Shown: positions 1 through 8,424 of the stretch, one piece after another | Layout: every line of letters begins with the position of its first letter | Numbering within the stretch: the first letter of the stretch is position 1 | NCBI RefSeq assembly: GCF_003217295.1 | Contig: NZ_QJTJ01000008.1 | Span: forward strand, 62,001-126,000 | Direction: 5' to 3' | Length of the DNA stretch: 64,000 bases | Source: Ureibacillus chungkukjangi | Lineage (GTDB): Bacteria; Bacillota; Bacilli; Bacillales_A; Planococcaceae | Translations under genes and position numbers: made by a program | Notes under the pieces: model-generated | Seen by the model: only the letters and a program-made list of their open reading frames with translations | Told to the model about the DNA's origin: nothing | The model's database searches: none

Positions 1-204
1 AAATGGTGAAAGGAAAAATGTTGGGACAAATCCACAGATGATTGAGATTGTCATCATAATCCCAGACTGAGTAGTTAAAGTAATATACCACATGATGGCA
101 TATTGAACGAGAGCTGAGCCAAATAATGAAATAGTTTGGCTTCCTAAAAATAACGTGATGCTTTTCTTCCAATTTTGTACTGTAACTTGTTCAGATTGAC
201 TCAT
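1..204 (-). CDS. MFS efflux transporter, N-terminal part (partial)
   Basis: This gene runs off the left edge, so only its first 68 codons are visible. It begins with ATG at 204 after an AAAGGATG ribosome binding site. The peptide starts MSQSEQVTVQNWKKSITLFL and continues with SQTISLFGSALVQYAIMWYI, a first membrane helix of the kind seen in MFS proteins of the macrolide-efflux (MefA/MFS_3) type. In that family the protein is a 12-helix proton-driven exporter in the cell membrane. The substrate cannot be inferred from this fragment. The family assignment rests on one and a half helices, so it is moderately sure. Confidence 0.6.
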   Translation of the reverse strand, partial: MSQSEQVTVQNWKKSITLFLGSQTISLFGSALVQYAIMWYITLTTQSGIMMTISIICGFVPTFFLSPF

Positions 205-715
205 AATAATACATCCTTTTCTAATGGTCATTTAATTGTTCAAACCTTATTAGAACCGTTATATTACAATACGTTCATTAAACACTGTCTGTTTTTTCTT
301 GTAGTTGGTTGGTATTGATCTGATGTGGAAGAAATCAATAACAGCTTTCCTAATTCGATTTAACGAGAGTTACTGCTCCCTCTTGAGCTCGAATATAAAA
401 TATAGGTTTCCAAAATCGTTAGACCAATCCCAGTTACTCTGCAAATGACAGAGCTTTGAAAGCATGTAATTAGTGGTTCGAAATTTGGTGACGTAGTCTA
501 ACTGATTGAATCTTTTGAAAACCCTCCGTTCCTATAAGTGAAATTATATTGTAACACATCCTCACCCTTTAATATTATAGAAAAGGTAAATCCTTACTTA
601 AGTTTCTGTAAAGAGATTGGTTAATTTTTTGAGTCGTGAAATTGCCCTTTGAAATCAAGTGGAAAAGGGTATAATTGTAAATATTAGCTTCTATAGAAGG
701 TAGGAATTTCAAAAT
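205..715. other. Intergenic region between divergent MFS genes
   Basis: About 510 bases lie between the two divergent transporter genes. A TATAAT hexamer at 670-675, with TTTGAA 16 bases upstream at 648-653, is a plausible promoter for the rightward gene. No convincing gene, repeat or terminator was seen in the rest. The only long open frame in this stretch, leftward from 784, overlaps the start of the Fsr-like gene and is treated as a shadow. Confidence 0.5.
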
Positions 716-1924
716 ATGAATGACAAAAATGCCCTCTCCAATAATCCTATTTATCCAGTAATGATTGCCATTGGAGTTGCGCACTTAATCAACGATACGA
801 TGCAGTCTGTTGTTACTGCAATGTTTCCACTATTGGAGCGTGAACTAAATCTATCCTTTACAGAGCTTGGTATTATATCTTTTGTCTTAAATATGTTTTC
901 TTCGACACTTCAGCCAGTTGTTGGCTTCGTAAGTGATAAGAAACCAATGCCTTATGCCTTACCCATCGGCATGATGAGTTCCTTTGTCGGCTTACTTATT
1001 CTTGTTTTAGCAGAATCCTATTGGGTGATTCTTATCTCGGTTTTATTTTTAGGCTTTGGCTCAGCAATCTTTCACCCAGAAGGCTCCAAGGTATCATTTA
1101 TGTCTGCGGGTAATAAACGGGGCCTTGCGCAATCGATTTATCAGGTTGGAGGGAATTCAGGACAAGCACTAGCACCATTAATCAGCGCATTCATACTAGA
1201 TGTGTATGGCCAACATGGAGCCGCTATCGTTCTTCTATTAACATCAATTGGTATCGCTATTTTGCTTAAATTGTCACGCTGGTATTTGCGCCAGCTCCAA
1301 GAAGAAAAATTAGAAAAGAAAAAGAAAAAAAATCTCGTCTCCTCCTTACCACCACTTACAAAGAAGCAGGTTGGTATTGCACTTGGATTACTGCTTACAG
1401 TAATTTTTGCTCGTTCCTTCTATACGACGAATATAACAACCTTCTACGTGTTCTATTTAATGGATCACTATGACTTAACCCTGAGAATGGGACAGGTCTT
1501 TATTTTTACCTTTATGGCATTTGGTGTGGTGGGTACATTTTTCGGGGGCTCACTATCTGACCGAATTGGACGTAAGAACGTTATTATCCTTTCAGTAGTA
1601 GGACCGCTTCCGTTTTGTTTACTACTACCCTATATGCCGATTTGGTTAGTGCTTGTTTTCTTAATCATCATCGGCACCTTAATTATGATTAGTTTTTCCG
1701 TGACAGTAGTTTATGCACAAGAATTAGTGCCAAGTAAAATCGGCACAATGGCTGGTCTTACAACCGGCTTCGCCTTCGGAATGGGAGCGATAGGGGCAGT
1801 CGTGATTGGCTTTTTACTCGATTATGTAGGTATCGAGACTACAATAAAAATCGTCTCCATTTTACCGCTATTTTTAATAGTTGCCTTCTTCCTGCCGAAG
1901 GATAAAGTTGAACGCACAGCGTGA
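716..1924 (+). CDS. fsr: Fsr-like MFS transporter (fosmidomycin-resistance family)
   Basis: This 402-residue protein has about 12 hydrophobic segments and an MFS architecture. The N-terminal GVAHLINDTMQSVVTAMFPL and the later IFHPEGSKVSFMSAG are typical of the fosmidomycin-resistance (Fsr) branch, in which the protein exports fosmidomycin and related compounds by proton antiport. A lysine-rich cytoplasmic loop (KLEKKKKKN) sits between the two six-helix halves, near residue 200. The second half carries the MFS loop GGSLSDRIGRKN. The start ATG follows a GAAGG ribosome site. The gene stands alone. The real substrate is unknown; the family name reflects similarity only. Confidence 0.8.
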   Translation: MNDKNALSNNPIYPVMIAIGVAHLINDTMQSVVTAMFPLLERELNLSFTELGIISFVLNMFSSTLQPVVGFVSDKKPMPYALPIGMMSSFVGLLILVLAESYWVILISVLFLGFGSAIFHPEGSKVSFMSAGNKRGLAQSIYQVGGNSGQALAPLISAFILDVYGQHGAAIVLLLTSIGIAILLKLSRWYLRQLQEEKLEKKKKKNLVSSLPPLTKKQVGIALGLLLTVIFARSFYTTNITTFYVFYLMDHYDLTLRMGQVFIFTFMAFGVVGTFFGGSLSDRIGRKNVIILSVVGPLPFCLLLPYMPIWLVLVFLIIIGTLIMISFSVTVVYAQELVPSKIGTMAGLTTGFAFGMGAIGAVVIGFLLDYVGIETTIKIVSILPLFLIVAFFLPKDKVERTA

Positions 1925-1989
1925 AGCATCTAAATTTTTGTGTCTAGAGGCTGAGTTTTTTGAGTGATTCTGGGAGCTGCAGTTGGCAT

Positions 1990-2110
1990 ATGGAGTGCAG
2001 TCTGGGGGTGGTGTGCGGGATGCACTTCATTCCGATTATGAACCACATCCATACGACACCTCCCGCTCGTTAGCACTTCATTCCACTTATGAAGCGCACC
2101 ATAGAAATAC
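1990..2110. repeat. Two copies of a 51-bp intergenic repeat
   Basis: The downstream flank of the Fsr-like gene contains GCACTTCATTCC beginning at 2022 and again at 2073, each followed by TTATGAA and a GCAC or CATC box. The unit length is therefore 51 bases. The first copy can be lined up with the palindromic unit seen near 43.07 kb (GATGCASTTCATTC, then TGAAC and CATC). The copies are degenerate. Confidence 0.55.
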
Positions 2111-2147
2111 CCTTCATTACCACAATAAAATAAAACCTACAATCCAT

Positions 2148-2185
2148 TAAAAAAATGTCCTTCATCACCTTGGATGAAGGACATT
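2148..2185 (-). terminator. Terminator of the DedA gene
   Basis: A perfect 13-bp stem (AATGTCCTTCATC paired with its complement, 2154-2166 with 2173-2185) has a 6-base loop. On the minus strand it is followed by a run of T. It ends transcription of the DedA gene immediately upstream. Confidence 0.85.
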
Positions 2186-2190
2186 CCTGT

Positions 2191-2799
2191 TTAACTTCTC
2201 ATCTTTTTTCTATAGAATCGAATAACTACAACTAAAAAGATCACCACGATAGCTGCATATGCGAAGTTTGAATAGATGTCCATGTAATGAACAACTGTTT
2301 CCCACGAGTTCCCTAATGCCGCTCCTAAATTGACTAATACCATATTCCAAATTAGTGTACCAAAGGTTGTTAGCACTAGGAAAATCCAAAAGTTCATTTT
2401 GGCAAGACCCGCAGGCAGAGAAATCAAGCTACGAATCAACGGAATAAAACGACAGAAGAATACTGTCCAGACATCATATTTCTCGAACCATGCATTGGCT
2501 TTATGAATATCTTTACTTGTTAATCGTAAAATTCTACCCCACTTATCTACAAATCGTTCAATTCTATGAATGCCAACAATCGCTCCAACACCGTAAAGAA
2601 TGATGGCACCTGCTACTGAGCCAATTGTGGATGCAATAATAACGCCTGTTACTGTTAAATCTGTAGAAATCGTCATGAACCCGCCAAAGGTTAAAATCAC
2701 TTCTGAAGGAATAGGGGGAAATAAATTCTCAAGCATGATTAATAAGAATACCCCTAAGTATCCAAAGTCCTCCATTATCGTTGTTATCCACGTCTCCAT
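2191..2799 (-). CDS. DedA family membrane protein
   Basis: This 202-residue membrane protein belongs to the DedA/SNARE-associated (VTT) family. Members are lipid flippases or scramblases linked to undecaprenyl-phosphate recycling and membrane homeostasis. Diagnostic segments are the N-terminal ENLFPPIPSEVILTFGG (a re-entrant loop with conserved acidic and proline residues) and FCRFIPLIRSLISLPAGLA, which carries the family's F-R-x-P-x-x-R pattern. Start ATG follows GGAGAGACATA. It is a single gene ending in its own terminator. The specific lipid substrate cannot be told from the sequence. Confidence 0.85.
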   Translation of the reverse strand: METWITTIMEDFGYLGVFLLIMLENLFPPIPSEVILTFGGFMTISTDLTVTGVIIASTIGSVAGAIILYGVGAIVGIHRIERFVDKWGRILRLTSKDIHKANAWFEKYDVWTVFFCRFIPLIRSLISLPAGLAKMNFWIFLVLTTFGTLIWNMVLVNLGAALGNSWETVVHYMDIYSNFAYAAIVVIFLVVVIRFYRKKMRS

Positions 2800-2920
2800 T
2801 ATGTCTCTCCTTATGTATAAATATATAGTGTGATGAATCTATCACTGTCTTTTCTATACTCTAATGCTACTCTATTATTACAACCTATTCAATTTTTCTT
2901 TTATTCATTCACGATATTAT

Positions 2921-2958
2921 TTATAAAAAAATAAGCCAACGAGAATTTCCGTTGGCCA
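2921..2958 (-). terminator. Terminator of rsgA
   Basis: GCCAACG at 2935-2941 pairs with CGTTGGC at 2950-2956, and the minus strand continues into a T-rich tract. It lies downstream of the rsgA stop codon. Confidence 0.75.
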
Positions 2959-3015
2959 TAGTAACATTATTATATATTGACTACTTTATATTTCAAAAGT
3001 TCCTATTGAAAAGGA

Positions 3016-4086
3016 TTATTTATACTTTTTCTTTTGACCCTTTGAAATTTGCTTCCATTTTCGTTGCTCGGCCAGCTTTGCCTGGGCATTCGTTTTTCTT
3101 TCTAGGAATGCCAGTTCCTTTTGCAGTTTAAAATAACTTTGTAATCTCGCTTGCTCAAGATTTCCATTATCAATAGCAAAATTAACTGCACAGCCAGGTT
3201 CACTTTTGTGAGTACAATCTCTATAACGACAATCCGATGCGAACGCCTCAATATCTTTAAAGCTAGAAGACAAGCTATCTCCTTGATCCCATAGTTGCAG
3301 CTCTCTCATACCAGGTGTATCGATTAAACAACCTCCTCCTGGTAGTGCCACAAGCTCACGATGTGTTGTTGTATGTCTTCCTTTAGCATCGTCTTCTCGT
3401 ATATCTGATACATCCATTTTTACGTCACCATATAATGCATTTGTGAGCGTGGATTTCCCAGCACCTGAAGAACCGAGTAATGCCCCAGTAACCCCTTCTT
3501 TAAATAACGCACGAATTTCCTCGATTCCCTCGCCTGTATAAGAGCTTGTTATAAAAATATCTACGCCCATTGCTACAGCTTCCACTTCTCTGAAATAGTG
3601 GTCGACATCCTTACATAAATCCGATTTAGTTAAAATAACGATAGGAGTTGCTCCAGAGTCCCATGCAGCTACTAAATATCTCTCTAATCGACGAATATTG
3701 AAATCTGCATTTAAACTCATTACCAGCAATACAATATCTACATTTGCCGCAACAATTTGCTCCTCGATTTCTCGACCTGCAATCTTCCGAGAAAACTGAG
3801 ATTTTCGATTTAAAAGCTTATGAATGATTGCTCGATCTTCACCATTCATTTTTTCAACAAGTACCCAATCACCGACAGCTGGGTATTCTGCACGATTAAT
3901 TGCTTCGTATGCATAAAGACCTGAAACAGATGCCAGCCATTCACCATTTTCAGAAATCACCCGATAAGCATGTTTATGCTCTAAACTCACGCGAGCAGGT
4001 ACGCAGTTTTCGTATTTATTCTCTTCTGAAAACCCCTTTATTTGGTCCTCAAAAAAAGTAGTTAATCCTAATGATTTTATATTCAA
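3016..4086 (-). CDS. rsgA: Ribosome small-subunit-dependent GTPase RsgA
   Basis: RsgA is a circularly permuted GTPase that acts late in 30S subunit maturation. The 356-residue protein shows an N-terminal OB-fold region, then the permuted G motifs in family order: G4 TKSD (about 153-156), P-loop GSSGAGKST (205-213) and G3 DTPG (256-259). A zinc knuckle follows with C286, C291, H293 and C299. A basic tail follows (KWKQISKGQKKKYK). The TTG start at 4086 was chosen because GGAGG lies 8 bases upstream; the longer GTG version at 4119 has no ribosome site. In Bacillus the housekeeping rsgA lies near prkC, so this isolated gene may be a second copy. Its leader is unusual (see the upstream ORF and terminator). 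Confidence 0.9.
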   Translation of the reverse strand: MNIKSLGLTTFFEDQIKGFSEENKYENCVPARVSLEHKHAYRVISENGEWLASVSGLYAYEAINRAEYPAVGDWVLVEKMNGEDRAIIHKLLNRKSQFSRKIAGREIEEQIVAANVDIVLLVMSLNADFNIRRLERYLVAAWDSGATPIVILTKSDLCKDVDHYFREVEAVAMGVDIFITSSYTGEGIEEIRALFKEGVTGALLGSSGAGKSTLTNALYGDVKMDVSDIREDDAKGRHTTTHRELVALPGGGCLIDTPGMRELQLWDQGDSLSSSFKDIEAFASDCRYRDCTHKSEPGCAVNFAIDNGNLEQARLQSYFKLQKELAFLERKTNAQAKLAEQRKWKQISKGQKKKYK

Positions 4087-4129
4087 TTTAAATTCCTCCG
4101 ATAAATGTGTTGTTTTCACAAAAATTTTG

Positions 4130-4176
4130 CAAAATAAAAAACCGTTTGAGCTGCGATTTGGCAGTCAAAGGTTTCA
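4130..4176 (-). terminator. Leader terminator (attenuator) before rsgA
   Basis: In the minus-strand transcript, AAACC-UUUGA-CUGC pairs with GCAG-UCAAA-GG-UUU, with single-base bulges, followed by a long U tract (UUUUUUAUUUU). It lies between the leader ORF and the rsgA start, so RNA polymerase must pass it to reach rsgA. This looks like an attenuator; it could also simply end a small upstream transcript. Confidence 0.6.
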
Positions 4177-4231
4177 ACACATTCAAAGAGTAAATTAAAT
4201 ACACCTTAATAGTTATCATTAAGGAAGGTAG

Positions 4232-4306
4232 TTAAGACCGTTCTTTGAGGTGAGTGAAATTAGACAAACCAAATCGCTTGTTTACAATCGCATATACATT
4301 TGTCAT
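4232..4306 (-). CDS. 24-aa leader peptide upstream of rsgA
   Basis: A small ORF, MTNVYAIVNKRFGLSNFTHL followed by KERS, starts with ATG at 4306 after an AAAGAGGTGA ribosome site about 5 bases upstream. It lies about 26 bases downstream of a consensus promoter. It ends before a 7-bp hairpin (CCTTAAT/ATTAAGG) and the leader terminator of rsgA. Its ribosome site GAGGTGA is complementary to TCACCTC near its own 3' end, and TCAAAG in the same region matches CTTTGA within the terminator arm. This layout fits ribosome-controlled attenuation of rsgA. The peptide was not recognised as a known leader family. Confidence 0.6.
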   Translation of the reverse strand: MTNVYAIVNKRFGLSNFTHLKERS

Positions 4307-4339
4307 AAAACTTCACCTCTTTTCCATATTATTACTCAT

Positions 4340-4369
4340 ATTATATGTCACACTACTCAGAAATGTCAA
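4340..4369 (-). promoter_or_regulatory. Consensus sigma-A promoter of rsgA leader
   Basis: TTGACA (4369-4364) and TATAAT (4345-4340) are separated by 18 bases. Both hexamers are perfect matches to the housekeeping consensus. Confidence 0.85.
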
Positions 4370-4392
4370 TCAATTATTCACCTATTTTTAAA

Positions 4393-4431
4393 GAAAGAAG
4401 AGATACCCCATATTGAGATGTCTCTTCTTTC
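4393..4431 (-). terminator. Terminator of the opp operon
   Basis: GAAAGAAGAGA (4393-4403) pairs with TCTCTTCTTTC (4421-4431). On the minus strand the stem is followed by TTTAAAAATA, a modest T tract. It directly follows the oppF stop codon. Confidence 0.65.
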
Positions 4432-4460
4432 TATTGCTTAACCAAAGCGATTCGCAAAGT

Positions 4461-5369
4461 TTAGTTAGTCCATTTTTTGATTTGAGTATCTGACCCATAT
4501 ACAAAATGGTTTGGTAATACTTCGTGTACTTTGATTTCTTCAGTTGTTTCTTCATGGCTGTACTGAATTCTAGTACGTTTTCTTTCAGTTAGTGGATCTG
4601 GCAGTGGTACTGCTGAAAGTAAAGATCTTGTATAAGGGTGAATTGGGTTGTTATAAATCTCGTTTGCTTCACCAAGTTCAACAATTCTTCCTCGGTACAT
4701 AACCGCAATTCGGTCACTAATATATTTTACCATCGATAAATCATGGGCGATGAATAAATACGTTAAGTTACGTTCCTTTTGTAGTTTTTTCAATAAGTTA
4801 ACTACCTGTGCTTGAATCGATACGTCTAGAGCTGAGATTGGCTCATCAGCAATGATAAAGCTTGGATTTAAGCTTAATGCACGAGCAATCCCGATACGTT
4901 GACGTTGACCACCTGAAAACTCATGAGCATAACGGTTAGCGTGCTCACGGTTTAAACCTACTGCTTCAAGTAAATCTCCAATATGTTCGCGACGTTCTTT
5001 TTTGTTTTTGTATAGTCCATGGATATCAAAGCCTTCAGCAATAATCTCACCAGCAGTCATACGAGGATTTAATGAAGCATATGGATCCTGGAAGATCATT
5101 TGCATTTCACGATTAAATTCCTTTAACTCCTGACGTGATTTACTAGCGTGAATATCCTTACCCTTAAATAGGATTTGGCCTTCTGTGATGTCATATAAGC
5201 GAATGATTGAACGACCAGTTGTCGATTTACCACAACCAGACTCTCCTACTAAACCAAGAGTTTCTCCTTCGAATACATCGAAAGTAATACCATCTACAGC
5301 TTTAATAGGACTAGAAGGCGAGCCGAAATGCTGTTTTAAGTTTTTAACTTCTAATAACTTATTTGCCAC
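4461..5369 (-). CDS. oppF: Oligopeptide ABC transporter ATPase OppF
   Basis: This 302-residue cytoplasmic ATPase powers peptide import together with OppD. Walker A GESGCGKST is at 42-50, the signature SGGQRQR near 155 and Walker B FIIADEP near 176. The C-terminal oligopeptide/dipeptide extension typical of OppD/F follows (HPYTRSLLSAVPLPDP). Start is GTG at 5369, 9 bases after GGAGG, which lies inside the end of oppD. It is the last gene of oppA-B-C-D-F and overlaps oppD by 11 bases, suggesting translational coupling. Confidence 0.92.
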   Translation of the reverse strand: MANKLLEVKNLKQHFGSPSSPIKAVDGITFDVFEGETLGLVGESGCGKSTTGRSIIRLYDITEGQILFKGKDIHASKSRQELKEFNREMQMIFQDPYASLNPRMTAGEIIAEGFDIHGLYKNKKERREHIGDLLEAVGLNREHANRYAHEFSGGQRQRIGIARALSLNPSFIIADEPISALDVSIQAQVVNLLKKLQKERNLTYLFIAHDLSMVKYISDRIAVMYRGRIVELGEANEIYNNPIHPYTRSLLSAVPLPDPLTERKRTRIQYSHEETTEEIKVHEVLPNHFVYGSDTQIKKWTN

Positions 5370-6417
5370 TTTCTTCTGCCTCCTTTAAGTATCCATCAAT
5401 TCTTTGTTGAACTGCAGCTGGAATCGGAATTTCTGGAGCATCAGGATGCAATAACCAAGTTTTTGCATAGTGTGTATCAGAAATTTTGAACATTGGTGGT
5501 TCTTGTTCATAATCGATTGCCATTGCAAATTCATTACGCGCTGCAAAAGCGTCTCCCTTTGGTGGGTGAATTAAATCAGGTGGAGAACCTGGAATCGTAC
5601 GTAACTCTTCTTTTGCATTATTTTTAAGATCAGGCATTGATCCTAATAATCCCCAAGTATACGGATGTCTTGGATTATAGAAAATATCATTTACTGTTCC
5701 ATATTCTACAATTTGCCCGGCATACATAACCGCAACACGGTCAGCAACGTTTGCAACTACACCTAAATCGTGTGTGATAAAGATGATTGATGTATTGCTT
5801 TTCTTTTGAATGTCTTTCATTAGCTCTAAAATTTGTGCTTGAATCGTTACATCAAGTGCAGTTGTTGGCTCATCGGCAATTAATAATTTTGGATCTGCAG
5901 CTAAGGCAATTGCGATAACTACACGTTGGCGCATCCCACCACTGAATTCATGCGGGAATTGACGGAAACGTTTTTCAGGCATTGGAATTCCTACTAGATC
6001 TAATAATTTAATTGCACGGTCTTTTGCCTCAGACTTTGAAATGTTTTTGTTATGCTTTAAGATAACCTCAGTAATTTGACGCCCAACACGCATTGTTGGA
6101 TTTAAAGCAGTCATTGGATCCTGGAAAATCATTGCGATATCATTTCCTCGAACCTTTGCCATTTCTTTATCACTTAATGGCACAAGGTCGCGTCCATTAA
6201 ATAGAATTTCCCCACCAGCATAAATAGCAGGTGGCTGTGGTAATAATTTCATAATAGAGTTACTCGTTACACTTTTACCTGAACCAGATTCACCAACGAT
6301 TGCTAGTGTCTCTCCTTCGTATAGCTCAAAGTTTACTCCACGAACAGCTTGGACAACACCTGCATATGTTTTGAAGTTAATTTTTAAATCATTAACCTCT
6401 AACAATTTTTTTCTCAT
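5359..6417 (-). CDS. oppD: Oligopeptide ABC transporter ATPase OppD
   Basis: This 352-residue ATPase is the partner of OppF. Walker A GESGSGKS is at 42-49, then the ABC signature SGGMRQR and Walker [13 protein letters not shown]. The C-terminal oligopeptide extension contains [14 protein letters not shown] and the tract [20 protein letters not shown]. Family members often have cysteines in this last tract that bind an iron-sulfur cluster; here the expected positions are not cysteines ([11 protein letters not shown]). Start ATG follows AGGTGAAAAAAG. The gene sits 16 bases after oppC. Confidence 0.92.
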   Translation of the reverse strand: MRKKLLEVNDLKINFKTYAGVVQAVRGVNFELYEGETLAIVGESGSGKSVTSNSIMKLLPQPPAIYAGGEILFNGRDLVPLSDKEMAKVRGNDIAMIFQDPMTALNPTMRVGRQITEVILKHNKNISKSEAKDRAIKLLDLVGIPMPEKRFRQFPHEFSGGMRQRVVIAIALAADPKLLIADEPTTALDVTIQAQILELMKDIQKKSNTSIIFITHDLGVVANVADRVAVMYAGQIVEYGTVNDIFYNPRHPYTWGLLGSMPDLKNNAKEELRTIPGSPPDLIHPPKGDAFAARNEFAMAIDYEQEPPMFKISDTHYAKTWLLHPDAPEIPIPAAVQQRIDGYLKEAEESGK

Positions 6418-6433
6418 CTTTTTTCACCTACTT

Positions 6434-7363
6434 CTATTTACGTAATTTTGGATCTAGTGCATCTCGCAAGCCGTCTCCAACAGCATTAAACGCGAAAATT
6501 GTTAAAGAAATAAAGAACGCCGGGAAGAATAAACGCCATGGTGCCGAAGTTAATGCTTTGTTTCCTTCAGAAGCCATCGTACCCCAACTCGCCATTGGAG
6601 CTGGTACACCTAGTCCTAAGTAACTTAAGAATGCTTCTGTGAATATCGCTGAAGGAATTGTTAAAGTCATTGTTACTAAAATTGCACCTAATGCATTTGG
6701 AACAATGTGGCGCATAATTAGATGTCCTGTATTTGCTCCTAATGTTCTAGCAGCTAATACGTACTCTTGATTTTTAATGGATAATACTTCTCCACGCACG
6801 ATACGGGCCATGTTAACCCAACCTGTAATCGATAACGCAATAATCATAGGTATTAAACCTGGCTGTAATACAACCAATAAGATAATTACTACTAATAGGT
6901 AAGGAACAGCAGATAAAATATCCGCAATACGCATCATAATATTATCTAAACGTCCACCTGCAAGTCCGGAAACACTTCCCCAGAATACACCGATGATTAA
7001 GTCAATCACCGCTGCAGTTATACCGATAAATAACGAAATACGTGCACCTTGCCAAACACGAACGAAGATATCTCGTCCAAGATCGTCCGTACCAAACCAG
7101 TGTGCTGCTGATGGTGCAGCATTATATAAACCCAATTGCTCACGATAGCTATATGGGCTGAAGATTGGCACAAAAATTGCCAACAAAGCTACAACGATTA
7201 AAGCAACAATACCGAATATTGCTAATTTGTTTTGAGAGAAGCGAAGTATAACTTCCTTCCAAAAGGAAACTGACTTAGCAGCCAATTTTTCATTTTCACT
7301 CTGACGTCCACCGACAACTTTAAACATTTCAGGTGAGAACTTATCAAATTGCTTTTGTGTCAT
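6434..7363 (-). CDS. oppC: Oligopeptide ABC transporter permease OppC
   Basis: This 309-residue inner permease has an N-terminal cytoplasmic tail, a first helix near 45-70 and the DppC/OppC extracellular loop (HWFGTDDLGRDIFVRVWQGA). It then has five further helices with the EAA loop that docks the ATPases (VRGEVLSIKNQEYVLAARTLGA). It pairs with OppB to form the channel. The ATG at 7363 overlaps the oppB stop by one base (TAATG), a coupled arrangement. Confidence 0.92.
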   Translation of the reverse strand: MTQKQFDKFSPEMFKVVGGRQSENEKLAAKSVSFWKEVILRFSQNKLAIFGIVALIVVALLAIFVPIFSPYSYREQLGLYNAAPSAAHWFGTDDLGRDIFVRVWQGARISLFIGITAAVIDLIIGVFWGSVSGLAGGRLDNIMMRIADILSAVPYLLVVIILLVVLQPGLIPMIIALSITGWVNMARIVRGEVLSIKNQEYVLAARTLGANTGHLIMRHIVPNALGAILVTMTLTIPSAIFTEAFLSYLGLGVPAPMASWGTMASEGNKALTSAPWRLFFPAFFISLTIFAFNAVGDGLRDALDPKLRK

Positions 7364-8292
7364 TATTTTTTCGCTCCTTTCAATTTGATTCGTGGATCAA
7401 TTACGCTGTATAGAATATCTACTATTAAAACTGCGAATAGTAGGATGATTGAATAGAATACCGTCGTACCCATAATAACTGTGTAGTCACGGTTTGTAAT
7501 ACTTGTTACGAAGTGTTTACCTAAACCAGGAATTGCAAAGATTTGTTCAATGATGAAACTACCAGTTACAACCCCAGCAGTTAATGGTCCTAAGTATGTA
7601 ACAACAGGAAGTAAAGCGTTTCTTAAAGTGTGTTTAAATACCGTTGTCCACTTCCCAAGCCCCTTTGCACGGGCCATTTTAACATAATCACTGCTACTTT
7701 GCTCTAGCATACTAGAACGCGTAAGCTTTGCGATGAACCCCATATGTGTAATAGCAATTGCGAATGCTGGCAGCACACTATAGATAAAGCCTTTCCAACC
7801 ACTTACAGGGAATAGTCCCATTTTAAATGCTAGGAAGTATTGCATTAAACCAGCTAAGATAAATGAAGGTACCGAAATACCTAGTACTGCAATTGTAGAT
7901 GCAAGGTAATCAGGGAATTTATTGTGATATAGTGCTGCAATAACCCCTAATAAAATACCAAACCCTACTGCTAAAAGCATTGCTTCTATCCCCAAAGTTA
8001 AGGAGATAGGGAAACTCTCCGCAATCATATCATTCGTTGAGCGACCTTTGTATTTCATGGATTCTCCAAAATCAAAAGTCACAGTATCGATTAAATAATC
8101 CTTATATTGAATGTACCAAGGATTATCTAATCCATATTTTGCATTTAACTGCGCTTCAATTTGTGGTGGGAATGATCTTTCACTAGCGAAAGGACTCCCC
8201 GGTGCTAATTGCATTAAGAAAAATGTAGCAGTTACGATTAAATAAAGTGCAATCAAGATATAACCTAATCTTTTTAAAATATATTTTAGCAA
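7363..8292 (-). CDS. oppB: Oligopeptide ABC transporter permease OppB
   Basis: This 309-residue permease has six helices and the EAA docking loop ([20 protein letters not shown]). The start is TTG at 8292 because AAAGGAGGGG lies about 6 bases upstream and the peptide then begins [16 protein letters not shown], the usual OppB N-terminus. A longer open frame to 8391 runs through the oppA-oppB hairpin and lacks a ribosome site. It follows oppA1 with a partial terminator between them. Confidence 0.9.
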   Translation of the reverse strand: MLKYILKRLGYILIALYLIVTATFFLMQLAPGSPFASERSFPPQIEAQLNAKYGLDNPWYIQYKDYLIDTVTFDFGESMKYKGRSTNDMIAESFPISLTLGIEAMLLAVGFGILLGVIAALYHNKFPDYLASTIAVLGISVPSFILAGLMQYFLAFKMGLFPVSGWKGFIYSVLPAFAIAITHMGFIAKLTRSSMLEQSSSDYVKMARAKGLGKWTTVFKHTLRNALLPVVTYLGPLTAGVVTGSFIIEQIFAIPGLGKHFVTSITNRDYTVIMGTTVFYSIILLFAVLIVDILYSVIDPRIKLKGAKK

Positions 8293-8319
8293 TTTTGTCC
8301 CCTCCTTTAAATTTTTAGA

Positions 8320-8383
8320 AAAAAATAATAGTACATAAGGCTGCTCGTCATCATAAAATTGAATTAATGAATTAAGCAGCCTA
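8320..8383 (-). terminator. Intra-operon hairpin between oppA and oppB
   Basis: TAGGCTGCT and AGCAGCCTTA (arms about 8337-8345 and 8375-8383) form a 9-bp stem with a loop of about 29 bases. On the minus strand a T-rich stretch (ATTATTTTTTT) follows before oppB. A leaky terminator or RNA-stabilising stem here would give more oppA than oppBCDF message, a common arrangement for binding-protein genes. Confidence 0.6.
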
Positions 8384-8424
8384 AGTACCATTTAAAAATT
8401 AGTAAATAGTAACTTCTTAAATAA

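Noticed and set aside
575-784. 69-codon minus-strand ORF
   Set aside because: It overlaps the start of the Fsr-like gene in antisense and lacks a ribosome site.
4250-4441. 63-codon plus-strand ORF
   Set aside because: It is antisense to the rsgA promoter and leader ORF and runs through the opp terminator; its GTG start has no proper ribosome site.
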